Shown here one piece after another: positions 1 through 13,000 of a stretch of 64,000 bases of DNA. Source of the DNA: Membranipora membranacea (lineage: Eukaryota > Bryozoa > Gymnolaemata > Cheilostomatida > Membraniporidae). The translations under genes were made by a program, and so were the position numbers. The stretch is from assembly GCA_914767715.1 (NCBI GenBank), contig OU612075.1:1114001-1178000 (forward strand), in the 5' to 3' direction. A model generated the notes under the pieces. That model did no database searches, was not told the DNA's origin, and saw only the letters and a list, made by a program, of their open reading frames with translations. The stretch's first letter is position 1; every line of letters begins with the position of its first letter.

Positions 1-632
1 TTGTTCAGGTCAGTAACCCACCAGGCTCTAAAGTCAGGCAGATGCAGGACTTTCTAACTAAGTACACAGGATTTTCTCCTCCGCTCTTTCATGGTAGAGG
101 GATATTTAACTACAGTTTTGGATTGCTGCCGTATAGAAAACCTATCACAACAGTGGGTGAGTGGCCTCTGATATATTTACTTGAAAGTTGTGAGATGATT
201 CACTGACTGGAGTGCAAATGAGAAGTGATATATTTTCCCCTATAAAATCTTGAAGTTGTGTCTTCTATTGACAAAGTAAGACAACTACGCACAGTGTCTA
301 CAGAATAGACAATAAAATCAGAAGTATGGGACAGAACCAAACCCCTGATAGAACAGCCATCTCTACTAACTCCTCCTTAATGATTTCATAATTCTTTATG
401 GATTATATTATTAACCCTATATCATACTTTGTGGTTGATTTCCACTTTAATGATTTCGAAATTGTTTATTTTTATAGTTGGTGAGCCGATCGACGTTGTA
501 GCCAACCCAGACCCCACCAGAGAGGAGATACAACAAGTGCACAGTGACTACATCAAAGCACTGCAAAAATTATTTGAGGATCATAAAAAGGAATTCGGCA
601 TACCAGACGTCAAACATCTGCAATTTATTTGA
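1..632 (+). CDS. DGAT2/MOGAT-family acyltransferase, 3' end only (last two exons)
   Basis: Two exons are visible: 1-156 (already open at the window edge) and 478-632, joined in phase (GTG G | TT GGT) across a GTGAGT...TATAG intron and ending at TGA 630-632. The peptide carries the C-terminal DGAT2-family signature [26 protein letters not shown], then an EEIQ..H..Y...L..LFEDHKKEFG tail. The family transfers acyl groups from acyl-CoA to mono- or diacylglycerol at the ER membrane to make triacylglycerol. The complete paralogue downstream on the same strand has the same intron position and phase in this region, so the two are tandem duplicates. The N-terminal part with the HPHG motif lies outside the window. 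Substrate (diacylglycerol, monoacylglycerol or wax alcohol) cannot be decided. Confidence 0.9.
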
Positions 633-1836
633 TCAATCACGGAAAAGTTCTGCCGAGACAGCTATGACAAATGTACTTATAGCAACTATGATTTATCGCC
701 AAAGACGATCCATAACTACTTGCACTTATGATCTCTATTTGAATTATAGCCATTTCGTAGCATTATATAGTAGAGTGATTAAAATGATAATAATTCATGG
801 TATTTCTTCAAGTTTTTCTAAATATATTTACCAAAATACAACTGTGTAGCTTATACATTGTTTGCCATGTACGTAACCTGCAACTCAATACACAACAATT
901 AGCGTGTGATACACAACATGGAACACACAAAATGCAACGCACAACATGCAACACACAACATGCAATGCAAAACCTGCAACACATAGCCCTCGCTCATGAC
1001 AAATGGAACCTTGCAATCATGTAACCTGCACACAGCATGCCAAAATTCTCTCTACCAATCATGTAAGCGCACCCTCCAATATTGTCAGTGACTCTCTGGG
1101 TGTCTGCTGACCACAAGGAATCTCTGAATTCAGTTCAATTAAATGCTGCCAAGTTAAAGTGAGAGATATAGTGGTAGTGTTGAGAATGAATATGACCTAG
1201 TATGACCAATTTGCTGGAGTTCTTTCTTTTCTATTGCCAATCTCCCACTTTCCTTTAGGAGGGATTTTTGATCCGGGTGTAACTTTGCACCTGATAGAAG
1301 CTACTTATAATATATCTATATTGTTACACTCTTTACCACCCGTCACAAATTTTGACTCTCTTTTCTGGGGATTTATTTATCCTAGACTGGAAGGCTATAT
1401 CTTGCAAGGATTAATCTTTGAGTTAGCATCTAAAGGCACATATTCATCTACAGATAAGCTCCTGATGTGATGAGATATGACCAAAGGGCATCACATTGTC
1501 GTTTTGATGGCCATTGTCCAACCTGTATATAGGATGTTTATAGGATGACGATATATAGGATGTTGTTGACACTATAAATCACACTAAGCGCTAAGATAGT
1601 GTATGCAGAATGCTATCTTCACTGCGTGCCCATAACCTTGCCCTTTCAATCTAGATTACGACTGTAAAGAGTACCATAACTGAGTACGAGAATGCTGTGA
1701 TCTTCTGCCCGGATTTGGCACGAAAAACAGATAATTAAGTAAATCACTGCCTTGAAACATTTTAGTCAGGGATCAAGGCACACACGCTTATTATGAGAAT
1801 GTTCAGTCATCACAGCTCGGCTGCCTTGGCGCCATC
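633..1836. other. Intergenic spacer between tandem acyltransferase genes
   Basis: I see no exon with family motifs here. At about 890-980 there is a short degenerate tandem repeat built on a CAACACACAACATG-like unit. The promoter of the downstream acyltransferase gene should lie in the right half, but I cannot point to a specific element. Confidence 0.5.
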
Positions 1837-4800
1837 ATGTTGAGAAATTTGCTACAACTTGAGAAGAGAATGCAGTTTTTGGGTATACAGTTTGCACCTC
1901 TGTGTGTACCCTTAGAGAGACGTCTGCAGATACTGGCTGTCGCACACTACATCACAGCCTTTCTGTGTATGGGCACCGTGTGTAGTATACTCTGTGTTAT
2001 CACACTATTTACCAGGTAAGTCTCTGTTTTTCTTAATTTCGTAATCATTCATCCTTTCAAATGTTTTCTGAAAGAAGAGTAGTCAGATTTCAATTATTTT
2101 CTCTTTACTGCAAGTGCTAGCATCCATAGTACCCGGCCTGTGCCCTGTAAGTATTAGCGCTGAAATTCTGGCTGCTTTTCATATATTCTAGACTAGCGGA
2201 TCTTTTTCAGTTTGTCAGATGTACAAGATCAAGTAATGTACAAACGCAAAGTTGACCTCAGGTTATTTTAGCCTCATTCCAAAGGGGGCTGACTTCTATG
2301 AATGGCAGACCAGAAAATAATTAAGCGTGGCTGTCTGAGGGGTTGATTTTGACCAAAAGGTTACAAGTTTCAATGATATTATGGATTATGCAGTTACTTT
2401 GACTCAGAGACCCATAAGGTCTTAAGTAGATCAAGTTTGATCCATTATGCCGGCAGTCCGATCATTCCCATTCTACTGGTGAGCTGTCGGCCTTTTGCCG
2501 GCAACTCAAAACCTAAATGCAGGCAAATTGGATCATGTTTGATCTAGGTCTTATGTACGATGTACGAGTATTTCATTCCAGAAGTTCAATGTTTAATTCT
2601 GGGCCAGTAAAATGGTGTCACTGTGCCCAGTTTAGGTTCTTAGAGCGATATAAGCAGCATGGCTCAGGATAACCTACCGCCCGCCGACAACAACCGCAAT
2701 CCATGTTCACTGGTACAGGCTAGGGGCGCCATACTACTGACATTTGCTGGATGAATAAATGTATATATTCATATATTTATGGTATATACATATTTAAATG
2801 TATATAGGTATTGCTAACTATCACTGTTTACCATTAGCGTTGTGTAGGTTTTTCATGTACTTACTAATACTGTTGTGGAGGTATGACAAAGGAGTATAAA
2901 CTTTTATGCTCACAAACCGATGCACATTAAAATAATAGTTCTCTGTGAGTAGCTTTTCCTGATTAAAGTGAGTGCAAAAGTGAGAATGCATAATATTTTG
3001 ACTTTGCATGGACAAAACTGGGAGGATGGGGTTTTGGGTGGTGCAGTGTATTGCACAGTCACACCCTCCACTGCACCAAAACACACTGTCACCATTAGGC
3101 TAACGAATTTAACTCTGTGTATACTCTTTGTATTGAACATGTTCTTCTAACGATGGGTTCATCAACAAAAAAGCTCATCGATAAATATGATATGATCACT
3201 GATATACATTGATATCAATATATATGAATTCATATCAATGGATATGATAAAAGAATGAAAATAACCATTAATGATGATTTGATATTGATATTGATGTTTA
3301 TTAACAGATACTGGCCTGTCGTGTTGATATATGCTCTGTGGATGATTTACGATCGTAAGACACCAGCTCAGGGCGGGAGGCGAGTTCACTTCATCAGAAA
3401 CTGGTCAATATGGAGATACATGGCAAATTACTTCCCTTTGTCTCTCGTCAAAACTAGCGAGCTGGACCCGAAAAATAATTACCTCTTCGCTTGTCATCCA
3501 CACGGGATATTTAGCTGCAGCCACTTTTGTAACTTTGCCACAGAAGGTAGCGGATTTAGTGAGACCTTTCCTAACATTACTCCTCATCTGATGGTTCTGC
3601 CTGCCGGATTCAGATTTCCAATATTTAGAGACTACTTCTTAACAGCAGGTGAATTCAATTTTAAAAAAACTTTTGTCAATCCAGTTTACAATTTCAGTGC
3701 TAATACTTGACGCTAATCATCTTTGGATCATCTGAATTCATAAATTAGATCAGCAACCGGGCAAAGTTGATCACTCTTCATGGTTCGGATAGGTATAAAG
3801 TTATATCGTTATGTATAATTGTTAATGATAAGGACTGACTGGGCGTGCTATTACGTACTTGTTATGTAAGTGTGTCTCAAGTCTTGTCTTGTTTATTTTG
3901 TTATCAATGTTGTCATGTATTCCAAACCATAAATTAAACTTCTCATCAACTTATAAAAACAGTGTATACATTCCGCCTGTTCATCTGTGGAGGGGAGTAT
4001 CGATATAATTTCAGGTTGAATATTTATATTATTGTAACGATAATGGCTGTCCTTCTATTCAGACGATGACTGCACGGAGGTGCGTGCTAGGAAGAGGTTG
4101 TATAGTGACGAATAGGTTTCCAAGTCATAAGTGCCACTCTTCAACCACTGACAGCCTTAAATCAGCGTGAAGCATATCGCCGGAGCTGCAGTGGTTGATG
4201 ACAGCCTCCTCCTGTATAGAGCTATACCATACAGGAGGGTTCTTTTTTCTGCATGTTCAATGTTGTTGTACATACAGAAGACCTCCATTATTTTGAGTCC
4301 TGCTCTGAAGTGACTATGTGATCAGTCAAAGTAGAAACGACTTTTGGTCCCGGTATGGTAGACGAGCTTACCACTGAGCCAAACTGATTATACATTGTAC
4401 ATCACTGTGTATTTCTGGCCGCTTTCCCCGTTCCTGCAATGCTGGCTTGCTCCCTTAAATTCAGCTTCTAAATAATATACAGATTAGCAACTTGACTACC
4501 ATGGGTAGTGGTTACAGTGATGTTTCTATTGATGAGCACGTTGTGTAGTGGGTATGTTTTACCCTCGTTATAGGTGTCTGCTCATGTAAAAAGGACAGTC
4601 TTCACTACCTGCTGACTAAGAAAGAAGGCACTGGACACGCTGCCTGTGTAATAGTGGGTGGAGCTGTGGAAGCCCTGGAGGCCGCCCCTGGCAGACACTC
4701 GCTGGTGCTAGCTAATAAAAAAGGCTTCATAAAATCAGCCATTCAGACCGGGTGAGAAGGTAGAATTTAATTTCCACAGATCACCTTGACACAAAATTAG

Positions 4801-6395
4801 GGAAATTATTGCTTTGTGGGTAATTTAAATATTGCAATGTTTTTGGCATTGTAGCAGGACTGTAGTTCATGCTCATGTACATAAATTCAGCCTTCAACTC
4901 ACTTTTATATATAGTGTACATGGTGTTAAGCAAACTTACACTGTTAATCATCTGCCCATTAATCACGACCTCACAAGGACGTCAATGCTCTTACTACAGC
5001 AAAATGTTACTACAATGCTCTCAGTATGTAGGGTGGCTAGAGAGTGCAGAACATGTGATTAAAATATAGGGCAGCAAGGGTAGTCATTAGGCTACTCTTG
5101 ACCAAATTGGTGAAATGGGTACCTTAATTATGTATAAAAATTCTCTCACATAGGACTAGGAGTTATAATTATCAGTTTGATATCCACCTTTGTATACCTG
5201 TTACCCTCTCCCAGTTTCAATTAATTCTTTATAAGAGCTAAAATAAATAGCTTTTCAGCTTTCTCCCTCCCGGCAATCAGAGCAACCACCAGTACAGTAC
5301 GATGTTCATGCAGAGTAAAGGTATAGGGTTCTCATGCTGAGGAAAAGTTTTTCAATTTGGCATACCAATCAATCCTCCAAACACAATACGTCATCATTTT
5401 TTCCCAACTTTTGCCATAAATTGTTTGGCACGTTACGCAAAACATACGATGGTCTGCCATATAAAAAGTATATATATATATATTTTTATTTATCACGCAC
5501 AGCGCTCTTATTTCAGAGCTTTCCTGGTTCCAGTTTACAGTTTTGGAGAAAATGACCTTTATTCTCAGCTGACTAGTGACAGAGCTAGAAGCTATCAGGA
5601 CTGGATAACTAGTAAAATCGGCCATTCACCTCCAATGTGTTATGGTAGAGGGTTATTTCAATACTCATTTGGAATCTTGCCATACAGAAAACCGGTCACC
5701 ACTGTGGGTAAGATATATGGCTGTATATTTATGGTATGCCAGACATTAACAAAAATGAGGAGTGTTGAGAAGTTCCTCAATCAATGCTTCATGGCATAGG
5801 AAACTCAAGTAACTGGCTAAAGGGTTCAATTGAATAAATTTTTCTGCAGATTATCAAAATAATTTGTATTTCGTAACCTAAAATAGTTTATGCTTTGGGA
5901 CTAAAAGTCCTGTTTGTACAATTCACCCACCTGCGCTGAGATATCAAGGTTGCTTTTGAAAAATTACTCACCCTCTGCATAGTAATCCTAGCTCTCATAT
6001 AGATATTGTGGTTTTGAAATAAAGGATAATTCTCATGTGTAAGTTGTGTACACCTGTATTAAAGGAGGATAACTCAACATTCATAAGTTGTTGGTTTGAG
6101 TGGCATTTCATGCACACAAATAATCTATTTTCTGATATGTTTTACAAAGCAGACAGACCTAAGTCAGGTAAACAATTGATTACTGTCCACTCACTGCTGA
6201 AAACTATTCTGAAAGTTCAGGCACTGATATTATCTTGTAGTTGGTGAGCCTATCCCAGTAAAACAGAACGAGCAGCCCTCAGCTGAAGAGATAGATCATC
6301 TGCACTCACTGTATATAGAGAACCTTCAAAGACTATTTGAGACTCACAAACATAAATATGGAGTAACCTTTGATCAGCATCTTATCATCATCTAG
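1837..6395 (+). CDS. DGAT2/MOGAT-family acyltransferase, complete, 5 exons
   Basis: Exons 1837-2015, 3308-3648, 4574-4751, 5517-5707 and 6241-6395 (stop TAG) join in phase to 1044 nt, or 347 aa, the usual length for DGAT2/MOGAT proteins. The N-terminus has the family start (IQFAPLCVPLERRLQ) followed by a hydrophobic hairpin, about residues 25-75, expected to anchor it in the ER. Exon 2 has the catalytic HPHG in ACHPHGIF. Exon 3 has VVGGAVEALEA; exon 4 has LVPVYSFGEN, HGRG-like YGRGLFQYSFG and PYRKPVTTV; exon 5 has VGEPIPV and the LHSLYIENLQRLFETHK tail. The family makes tri- or diacylglycerol from acyl-CoA. The start could instead be the internal ATG at 1870, just before QFLGIQFAP. It is a tandem paralogue of the partial gene at 1-632. 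Exact substrate is not determinable. Confidence 0.92.
2427..2546. mobile_element. Small non-autonomous inverted-repeat element (MITE-like), copy 1
   Basis: This lies in intron 1 of the acyltransferase gene. The ends are imperfect inverted repeats: TAGATCAAGTTTGATCC at the left, and the complement of that pattern (GGATCATGTTTGATCTA) at the right, with GCCGGCA/TGCAGGCA just inside. It is flanked by GGTCTTAAG (2418-2426) and GGTCTTATG (2547-2555), a 9-bp imperfect target duplication with 8 matches. A related copy with the same ends is at 25948-26081. No coding capacity. Confidence 0.6.
4208..4238. repeat. Perfect 10-bp hairpin within acyltransferase intron 2
   Basis: CCTCCTGTAT (4208-4217) and ATACAGGAGG (4229-4238) are perfect inverted copies around an 11-base loop, followed by a T-rich stretch. 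It resembles a bacterial terminator but sits inside a eukaryotic intron, so I attach no function to it. Confidence 0.6.
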
Positions 6396-7453
6396 AGCAG
6401 ATGTACATCGCCAGTATACGTAATCCCAACCATTCTAACTTCCTCATTTATCCTAGAGGAATAAAGTGTTCACTGTAGAAACAGTCTGATGCTTTTGCAT
6501 AATTTTTCTTATACGTATATTGGCATCTAAATCATTTTGAAAGAGTGGAGTTCAAGGCTAGCTAACATTAACTCATCATCTTTGCTTTATTCAACCTCTT
6601 ACTTTAGCTAGCCAAAATTAGTGCTAGCTAACATTAAGACCACCCCAAACTTGCTCAACTAAACTCTAGCTAATATATACTACTCTTGGGTACTTACACC
6701 TCACATAAGCACTGAGATTATTATATGCATGTGCATCGCTAAACTAACTCATTAGCCTTAGTATTTTTTTAGTAAATTGAGGCTAGACTCTCCAGGTTAT
6801 TAATCCAAGCTGTGTTTATCTGATATGAATCAAGTGATCAGTGCGGTTTGTCCATCCAGTCCAGTAAAGGAGGAGCAATATTTGAAATTTAGACAGATGG
6901 TTAAAAAATTGATATTTTAATAACCTTATTTTTGATGGACAACTATAATAATCTACGCCTTGGGTGCGGTGGAGGCATGTTTTCTTGCTCACATATAAAG
7001 AGCAATATGCTGTCACTTTAAAAGTCTATATGCATGTATAATGATACTTATATGTTTATGAGATAATGTATATACTTCATATTTTCATATGTCCGGCAGC
7101 AGAAGTTTTCTAAAGATGCATCCTAAAATAAAGATGTCAATTTATTCAGTTAACTAAAATTTTTAAAAAAACCAACGTTTTCACACAAAACATTTCGCTA
7201 TTAACGGTTCAAAAAATAAAATAATTAACAAACTATCTCTCTTATAATATCGAGGAGTGACAAAGTCAATCTTCTACTCCATTTGACTGACTTATACGAT
7301 CCTAACTTAATAATGTATACCAGTCAATAAATAAAACTTCTAACAATTAAATTAGTCTTACCATGTAAAATCATACTTGATTGATGTTCCAGAAAACTTC
7401 AAAACTGGTACTGTAATCATGGGTTTTACATGAGAAGTTTGCAAACTTAACAT
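6396..7453. other. Convergent intergenic region
   Basis: This separates the + strand acyltransferase gene from the 3' end of the - strand metalloprotease gene. AATAAA at 6460-6465, 65 bases past the acyltransferase stop, is a plausible polyadenylation signal. A short direct repeat GCTAGCTAACATTAA occurs near 6558 and 6622. TTTATT at 7141-7146 is an AATAAA on the minus strand, a weak candidate for the other gene. No exons seen. Confidence 0.5.
6460..6465 (+). promoter_or_regulatory. Probable polyadenylation signal AATAAA
   Basis: Canonical hexamer 65 bases after the acyltransferase stop codon (6393-6395). The position fits, but the motif alone is common in AT-rich DNA. Confidence 0.5.
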
Positions 7454-7563
7454 TTTAGCAGCAATCACAGAACTTGCTAGCAGCGGTTACAGGGCTTGTT
7501 AACAGCGATCACAGGACTTGCTAGCAGTGATCACAGGACTTGTTAACAGCGGTTACAGGACTT
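7454..7563 (-). repeat. Five 22-bp tandem copies of the gene's terminal codons including the stop
   Basis: Read on the minus strand, the last coding bases (Lys-Ser-Cys-Asn-Arg-Cys-stop plus one base) are repeated five times as exact 22-base units. Unit starts are 7563, 7541, 7519, 7497 and 7475. Each unit begins AAG(T/C)(C/T)CTGT and ends in TGY followed by TAA, TAG, TAA, TAG and TAA in turn. Because 22 is not a multiple of three, the first three units place a stop in all three reading frames. The first unit is coding and the rest form the start of the 3' UTR. Confidence 0.92.
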
Positions 7564-10019
7564 TTTGCACGTTCTGGATACACTCTTACTGCCACAGTGT
7601 CCTAACTCCGCCCACTTTATACAGTTATGTGATGAGTCTCTACATGACGTCGTGTCTCCTGTTGAAGAGCAGAGCTCACATGAGAGAGGGCACGACTTCT
7701 GAACGCTCGCGACTTTACAATGACCTACAAAAAGGAGCATCACTAAGTCTGAGTTTGAATACTACGCTGTGTTTTGAATATTTTAAACCCTATTTAGGCA
7801 TAAAAATTCACCAAATATTTTTATTGGAAGTTTGATGAGCTACGGACTACGGTTGTATGACTGAATGAAGAGTTTACCATTCTTAGCCCAGTTACTGCAA
7901 GAACTTCTAAAATCGCGACAGCGCTTTGGCAGTTTTCTTCTCTGATTTGGGCTGGCGGTGGCCGTGTCAGCATTGTCTTCTTTTTTTGAAGTTGTGCTGT
8001 TTATCACCGTGGTTACTGGTATCACTTCATGTTCAAGTGCCAACATGGTGGTCTGGTGTTGTGGCTCATGGATGACTTCATCATTGCTTGGCAGCATAGT
8101 ATGTGAGGTGTTAGTGTCACTGCAAAGTTTGCATACTTTGAGACATTGCTACAATACACACATGTAATTAGATTCGTAATAGTGCTACAAACACTCCCTA
8201 TATTAACAATATTACAGACTGCTTTTTTTAAGTCGATATCATTATGAATAACAAACATAGAGTGCAGTTCACTTAATTCAAACCTCCGGGGACCACCAAA
8301 ATTTGTTCTAATTAGGCACAGTTTGACTTAAATGACATTAGAATGCATTGAAATCTGGCTGAAGGGACCAAATTTCCTTGTATGAATTCAAAGGAATTTT
8401 GAAATATAAAGATTACACTGTATTATAATGTGTTCATATGAACCAAGGTTAAGGGCAACAAACAACAACAGTTAAGTGGCTTTTCTTTGGAGAAAGCTGG
8501 TGTCCGGAAAAGTATTTTTGTAACTTTGGGAAGGATATGAGAATGAGGCTATGGGATAGGAGGATTAATAAAAGAAATTAACCATTACTCGTCACATGTC
8601 AATCAGTTCTTATAGATTTGTCTCCTACTTTTAGGACTCGCACAACACAATAGAATATATCAGTTACCTTTGTGTCTTCATCTTCTGTATTACATCCATG
8701 TTCAGATATAATGCCTGCACATGTACTCAGTACACCAGCAGGGCATTCCTCCTCAGTCTGGATTGTGCTCTCCTTATCAGTCTGGATTGTGCTCTCCTTA
8801 TCAGCTGGTGAGCAAAGGTCACATGACTTCATACACAGGTCACTGACTACTTGACTCGTTGTGCAGTAACCTAACTCCATCCACTGTTCACAGTTCTTGT
8901 TTCCGTCATTGCAAGCTGAGTGGCAAGAAAATAATTAAGAGCGTAGATTTCAATTGGAAATTACCTGAGAAAACAAAGATTTGAAAAGTGAAACTTTCAA
9001 AATTCCAGTTACCGGGAGGATAACCTATATCTAGCATCTCGTGCTTTCTTTCTTGTCAATGACTTAGACCAAATTCATAAGCATGCCGTTCCGTTTCACC
9101 TACTTTGCGACTAGTAAGTTCATCGCAGCGTGAACCCTTGTCTGCACAGATTGAAAACCTTGAAAGTCTCTTTGAGATCCTAACTAGCTCAAAATCAATA
9201 TTGTAATATTACATATACATCCATACTTGAGTAAGCTGTATCTGATTGCGTGTGTCTTTCTGTGTCAGATAGAAAGGCAGGAGGTGTAACATTCCTCTGG
9301 CTGTTTGGTTTTCTTGAGACTCTGTCAATCTCACTATCAGTGGGTCTTAGTGCATTGGTCGCTGTCGTGCTGATCCTTTCTCTGTCGCTTGGAGAAGTGG
9401 ATCCTTCACTGCGTCTGGTTGTGGTTCTCCTTCGTGGTTTACCAACTAGTGATATACTTGGTACTAGAGCAGCACTAGTACTGAGTACTGTAGTATTACA
9501 CGTCCCGCATGATCGAGGGCATCGTCGTCTGGTCTCCAGGTCTATGCCACAGTCACCGTTAGCAGCATAGTGCAGACAACTCTCATGTGAATCTCTGCAT
9601 AAACCTGGTGAAGCTGTAACAAAAAGCATGCTCAAAACTGATTACCTAATGCCAGGACATGCTCTGAGTTCAACTTTGTAGCCAGAGTTCCTATAACAAT
9701 TGTACTTTCCGCCAGTTCAGTAAATCAAGCTACCCTGTTATCATATTGCATTTGATGGAATAGAAACGTAGCATTAGCCTTACAAACCTAAGATCAGACT
9801 TACATGTTACAGGGTGGATGACGGTCTCATAGGGTGCGTTCTGCTCTGTAGGGCGGATAGACTCTCTCTGACAGACTCCACAGCTGTAAGGACATCTTGA
9901 AGTCATGAACTTTTCCTGCCCATCTCTGTGGCATTCTCCGACTGCCTGCCAGTAAGGGCAGAAACCGTCCAAATCATAACATTTATTCTGTGTGTAGGAG
10001 AAATACTCAGGTGTCACTC
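7543..10019 (-). other. Five ShK (ShKT) domains at the metalloprotease C-terminus
   Basis: Six-cysteine ShK patterns, each with the C...C..W...G.C......C..SC..C spacing, are found in exons 10019-9804 (ending CPYSCGVC), 9613-9227 (CPRSCGTC), 8915-8668 (CMKSCDLC), across 8119-7878/7724 (CPLSCELC) and in the last exon (CKKSCNRC, then TAA at 7543-7545). A basic, Ser/Thr-rich linker follows the second. The linker after the third has an exact 24-base internal duplication (8755-8802) encoding DKESTIQT twice. Confidence 0.9.
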
Positions 10020-13000
10020 CTACAGGTTAAGTAAAATTGTCGGAAAATAGGTAGAGGTGTAGTACATTGTATGTGGTTGGCGGGCGGGCGGGCGGATGAG
10101 CGGGTGGGCGGGCCGTTGTATGAGGTAGGCAGGCGGGCGGGTGGTTTGGCGGGCAGTCAGGTAGGGTTGCAGTACGTTGTATGTGGTAGGTAGGGGTGTA
10201 TAATTTTTATGTGCTATGACGTTTAAGTGCTCTGAATACAAGAGAAATGCACAGCGAAGGGGGCTGGTTGATAGAACAGAAAGGAAGAAAACACTGACTG
10301 TACTTTTTTATTTCATAATTGAGGAGTCATCAAGCTCCACTAAAGGGGATTATTATTACAAAACTTGGACTCTGAATTTTTAGGTTTGGGACTGATGGTT
10401 ATGATCAGAGAATCCAGAAAGAAAGTCAGTCTCAAAACTTGACAAAACTGACAAAACTTGAAAAAGGGCAGAAAATATGCTCTGAGTCTGTGTTATTGAT
10501 AAATAATGTAGCTTCGAGCTATGTAAGTTATTCTTATCGTTACTTACTCATCATGATCTGTATTTCACACACAGTAAGTATCACATTGATATCCATGAGC
10601 TGTACGCTGATATAACTACCTGATAGAGAACTCTCACAGGTAATCACTGCAGCTCCACTCCTACCTCCCGACACACCTGTATCAAAAAACCTTCATACTC
10701 TCAGTACAATAAATAAACGATAGGGATTGCCCTCTCATTGGTGATCAAAAGAAATCTGATCACATATCATTAACATTTTACAAATTATTATTACAGTATG
10801 GATTATCATGATCTGTGGTTACAAATAGATTGCTCCTACCTGGGCGGAGTCTGAGAAATTAAACTAGGATGTGTAATTACCCTCTCACACCATAACAACT
10901 CCTACCTAAGTATCATTTATGATTGTATGGACGGGATGGGGTACAGGTAATTAACATCATATCGGTATACTAAAAGTGAAGCTGCAGCCTTCACCATTTC
11001 TGACTTCTGAGCCAGTCATACAGAGAGAGCATATCTTGTATTTTTATTTAAGCCATTGAATATCCACTTACGTACCACCTCTGTAATGAAAGCACAGCGG
11101 GTTCTCAGTGAAATCTGAATTATTACCGATCCTCACTTCAAAGTTCCTCAGTCTGTCAGCTGGAACAGAGTACATAGATGTTCAGAGGAATGATTGTATA
11201 AGGGAATGTTCTCAGAATATACTGCACCCACTCTGATTTGTGTGGTCTATAGTTTAAAGTCCCAGTCAGTTGAGAAGATGATTCATTGGGATGATCAGAA
11301 GTGTAGAAGCTCAAACAACACATAATCCAGTTGTCTCCTCTCGACTGTCCTAAAATTAATATCTATGCCCGAAGGCCTTCTTCTGCTTGGTTTAAGAGTT
11401 AAAAATATGTGCTCAAAACGTTGAAAACGCAAAATAAGATGTATATAAGATTTAAGATTAGATTTAAGTATTTTTAGAGAAAATGATGCAATTATAGTCG
11501 TAGTTTTCAACTCACAGCAGCAGTCATCTCTGTTATAAATGATGACAGCCTCTACTTGTGTCTCAGAGTATTTAGGTTCTAAGTCTACTCTTATCCAGGG
11601 TTTGTCTTCTCTTAGTGTATGTGTACACGACCCATGTACCGCTGTATAACACAACGTAAATAAATATATGTCGTTTCCTGTTGGCGGCCTCTATTTTTCA
11701 GTCATCAGACAGAGCCAAAACTTGCGGCGATGTTAACCAACTTTTAAACCAACCAACTTCGGGTCATCGTCTGATGCTCCACGTGATATCACCTATTGTC
11801 ACAGGCCTATGGCAGAGCATGGAAATAGTATTAATTCTGATGTTTAATCAGTGGACTGCAGCTGTGATGTATCCATAGCTGAAGTAAAATACTTTACACC
11901 TGAAACTTAAATTTCCAAGATATGTATCTATGTATATATGTATGATGTAATATGTAGCTTTATTTCGACCATCAAACCATTTAGATGTGGAGACATTCAA
12001 AGTTACCATTATAAGTCTTCTGGTATGAAAAATATGATTTCTTAGTGACCCGATGAACCCATGTTAATTATAGCATGCACATGATAAATGAGGAGCAGGA
12101 CCCAATACCAACACAACTAGAGTCAAATTAATAACGCACACAGGTAAAAGGGCGCACAACTCTCCCTCTATTTAAAACCCAGCCTTCACTCTCCACCATT
12201 AGTCTAGGCAAGGAGTTAGAGTCAGAGAGTCACAGTCTCGAACTCCTTGGTCTAGGCGAAGGTTATACTCACCATTTTTAGTCTGAGGCAGACCAGTAAC
12301 CGGACCATCTGTAGCCTTCCAGGCTCCCCACTCCTCCTCACTCTTATATGTAGAGCTCTGTACTACCATCGAGCGCCAGCCGACATTCACTGAATAATGA
12401 CCACAAGCACAACATTCACTGAATAACGACACAAATTAGTGTAAGAAACCAGAACTTTGCTGCGAATGAAATTCAATCCGGAAGGAAAAGTGTTGCTTAT
12501 TTGTTGAATTTTATTTAGATCTTGGTGAGTCATTATTGAGATACCAAGCTTGACTCAATGAACCTATAAAAGCTATACAGTGGCTTTATGTCGTTACCTG
12601 GAATGGCTGTCGGTGTCTTGTCTTGTATTGTGGGCGTCTCTTCTTTAGATACACATTTGCTGCCTTTGGCGCTGAGCCATCTTTCGAAGGACTGTACAGC
12701 GCAGACAGACCAATCGTGGTCCTGCCACACCCCTCTCCTCATCACCCCCGAGTAGCAAAGTCTAGAGTTACGCCCCTCGTAATCATCATTCACTCCTAGT
12801 CTGAAAGTAATGACAGATTCCTCGTTAAGATGTTTATATTCTTAGTGTGGCACATGGCAATTTTATTCTCGCTTAATTCTGGAAGCAGCTTTATGTTTCT
12901 GCATTACAAAAGGGTCCACAAACTAAATGTCCACTTTGAAGTGGGTTACTTTGAAGGCAAGCTTTATACAGGAAAACGAATCAAGGAACGGTTTGAGACC

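Noticed and set aside
4208-4250. Intrinsic terminator-like hairpin plus T-run
   Set aside because: It lies in an intron of a clearly eukaryotic gene; such terminators are bacterial.
7543-10019. ShK motifs as stand-alone neurotoxin genes
   Set aside because: The exons are in phase with each other and with FTP and protease exons upstream, lack their own signal peptides, and ShK domains are common in invertebrate extracellular enzymes.
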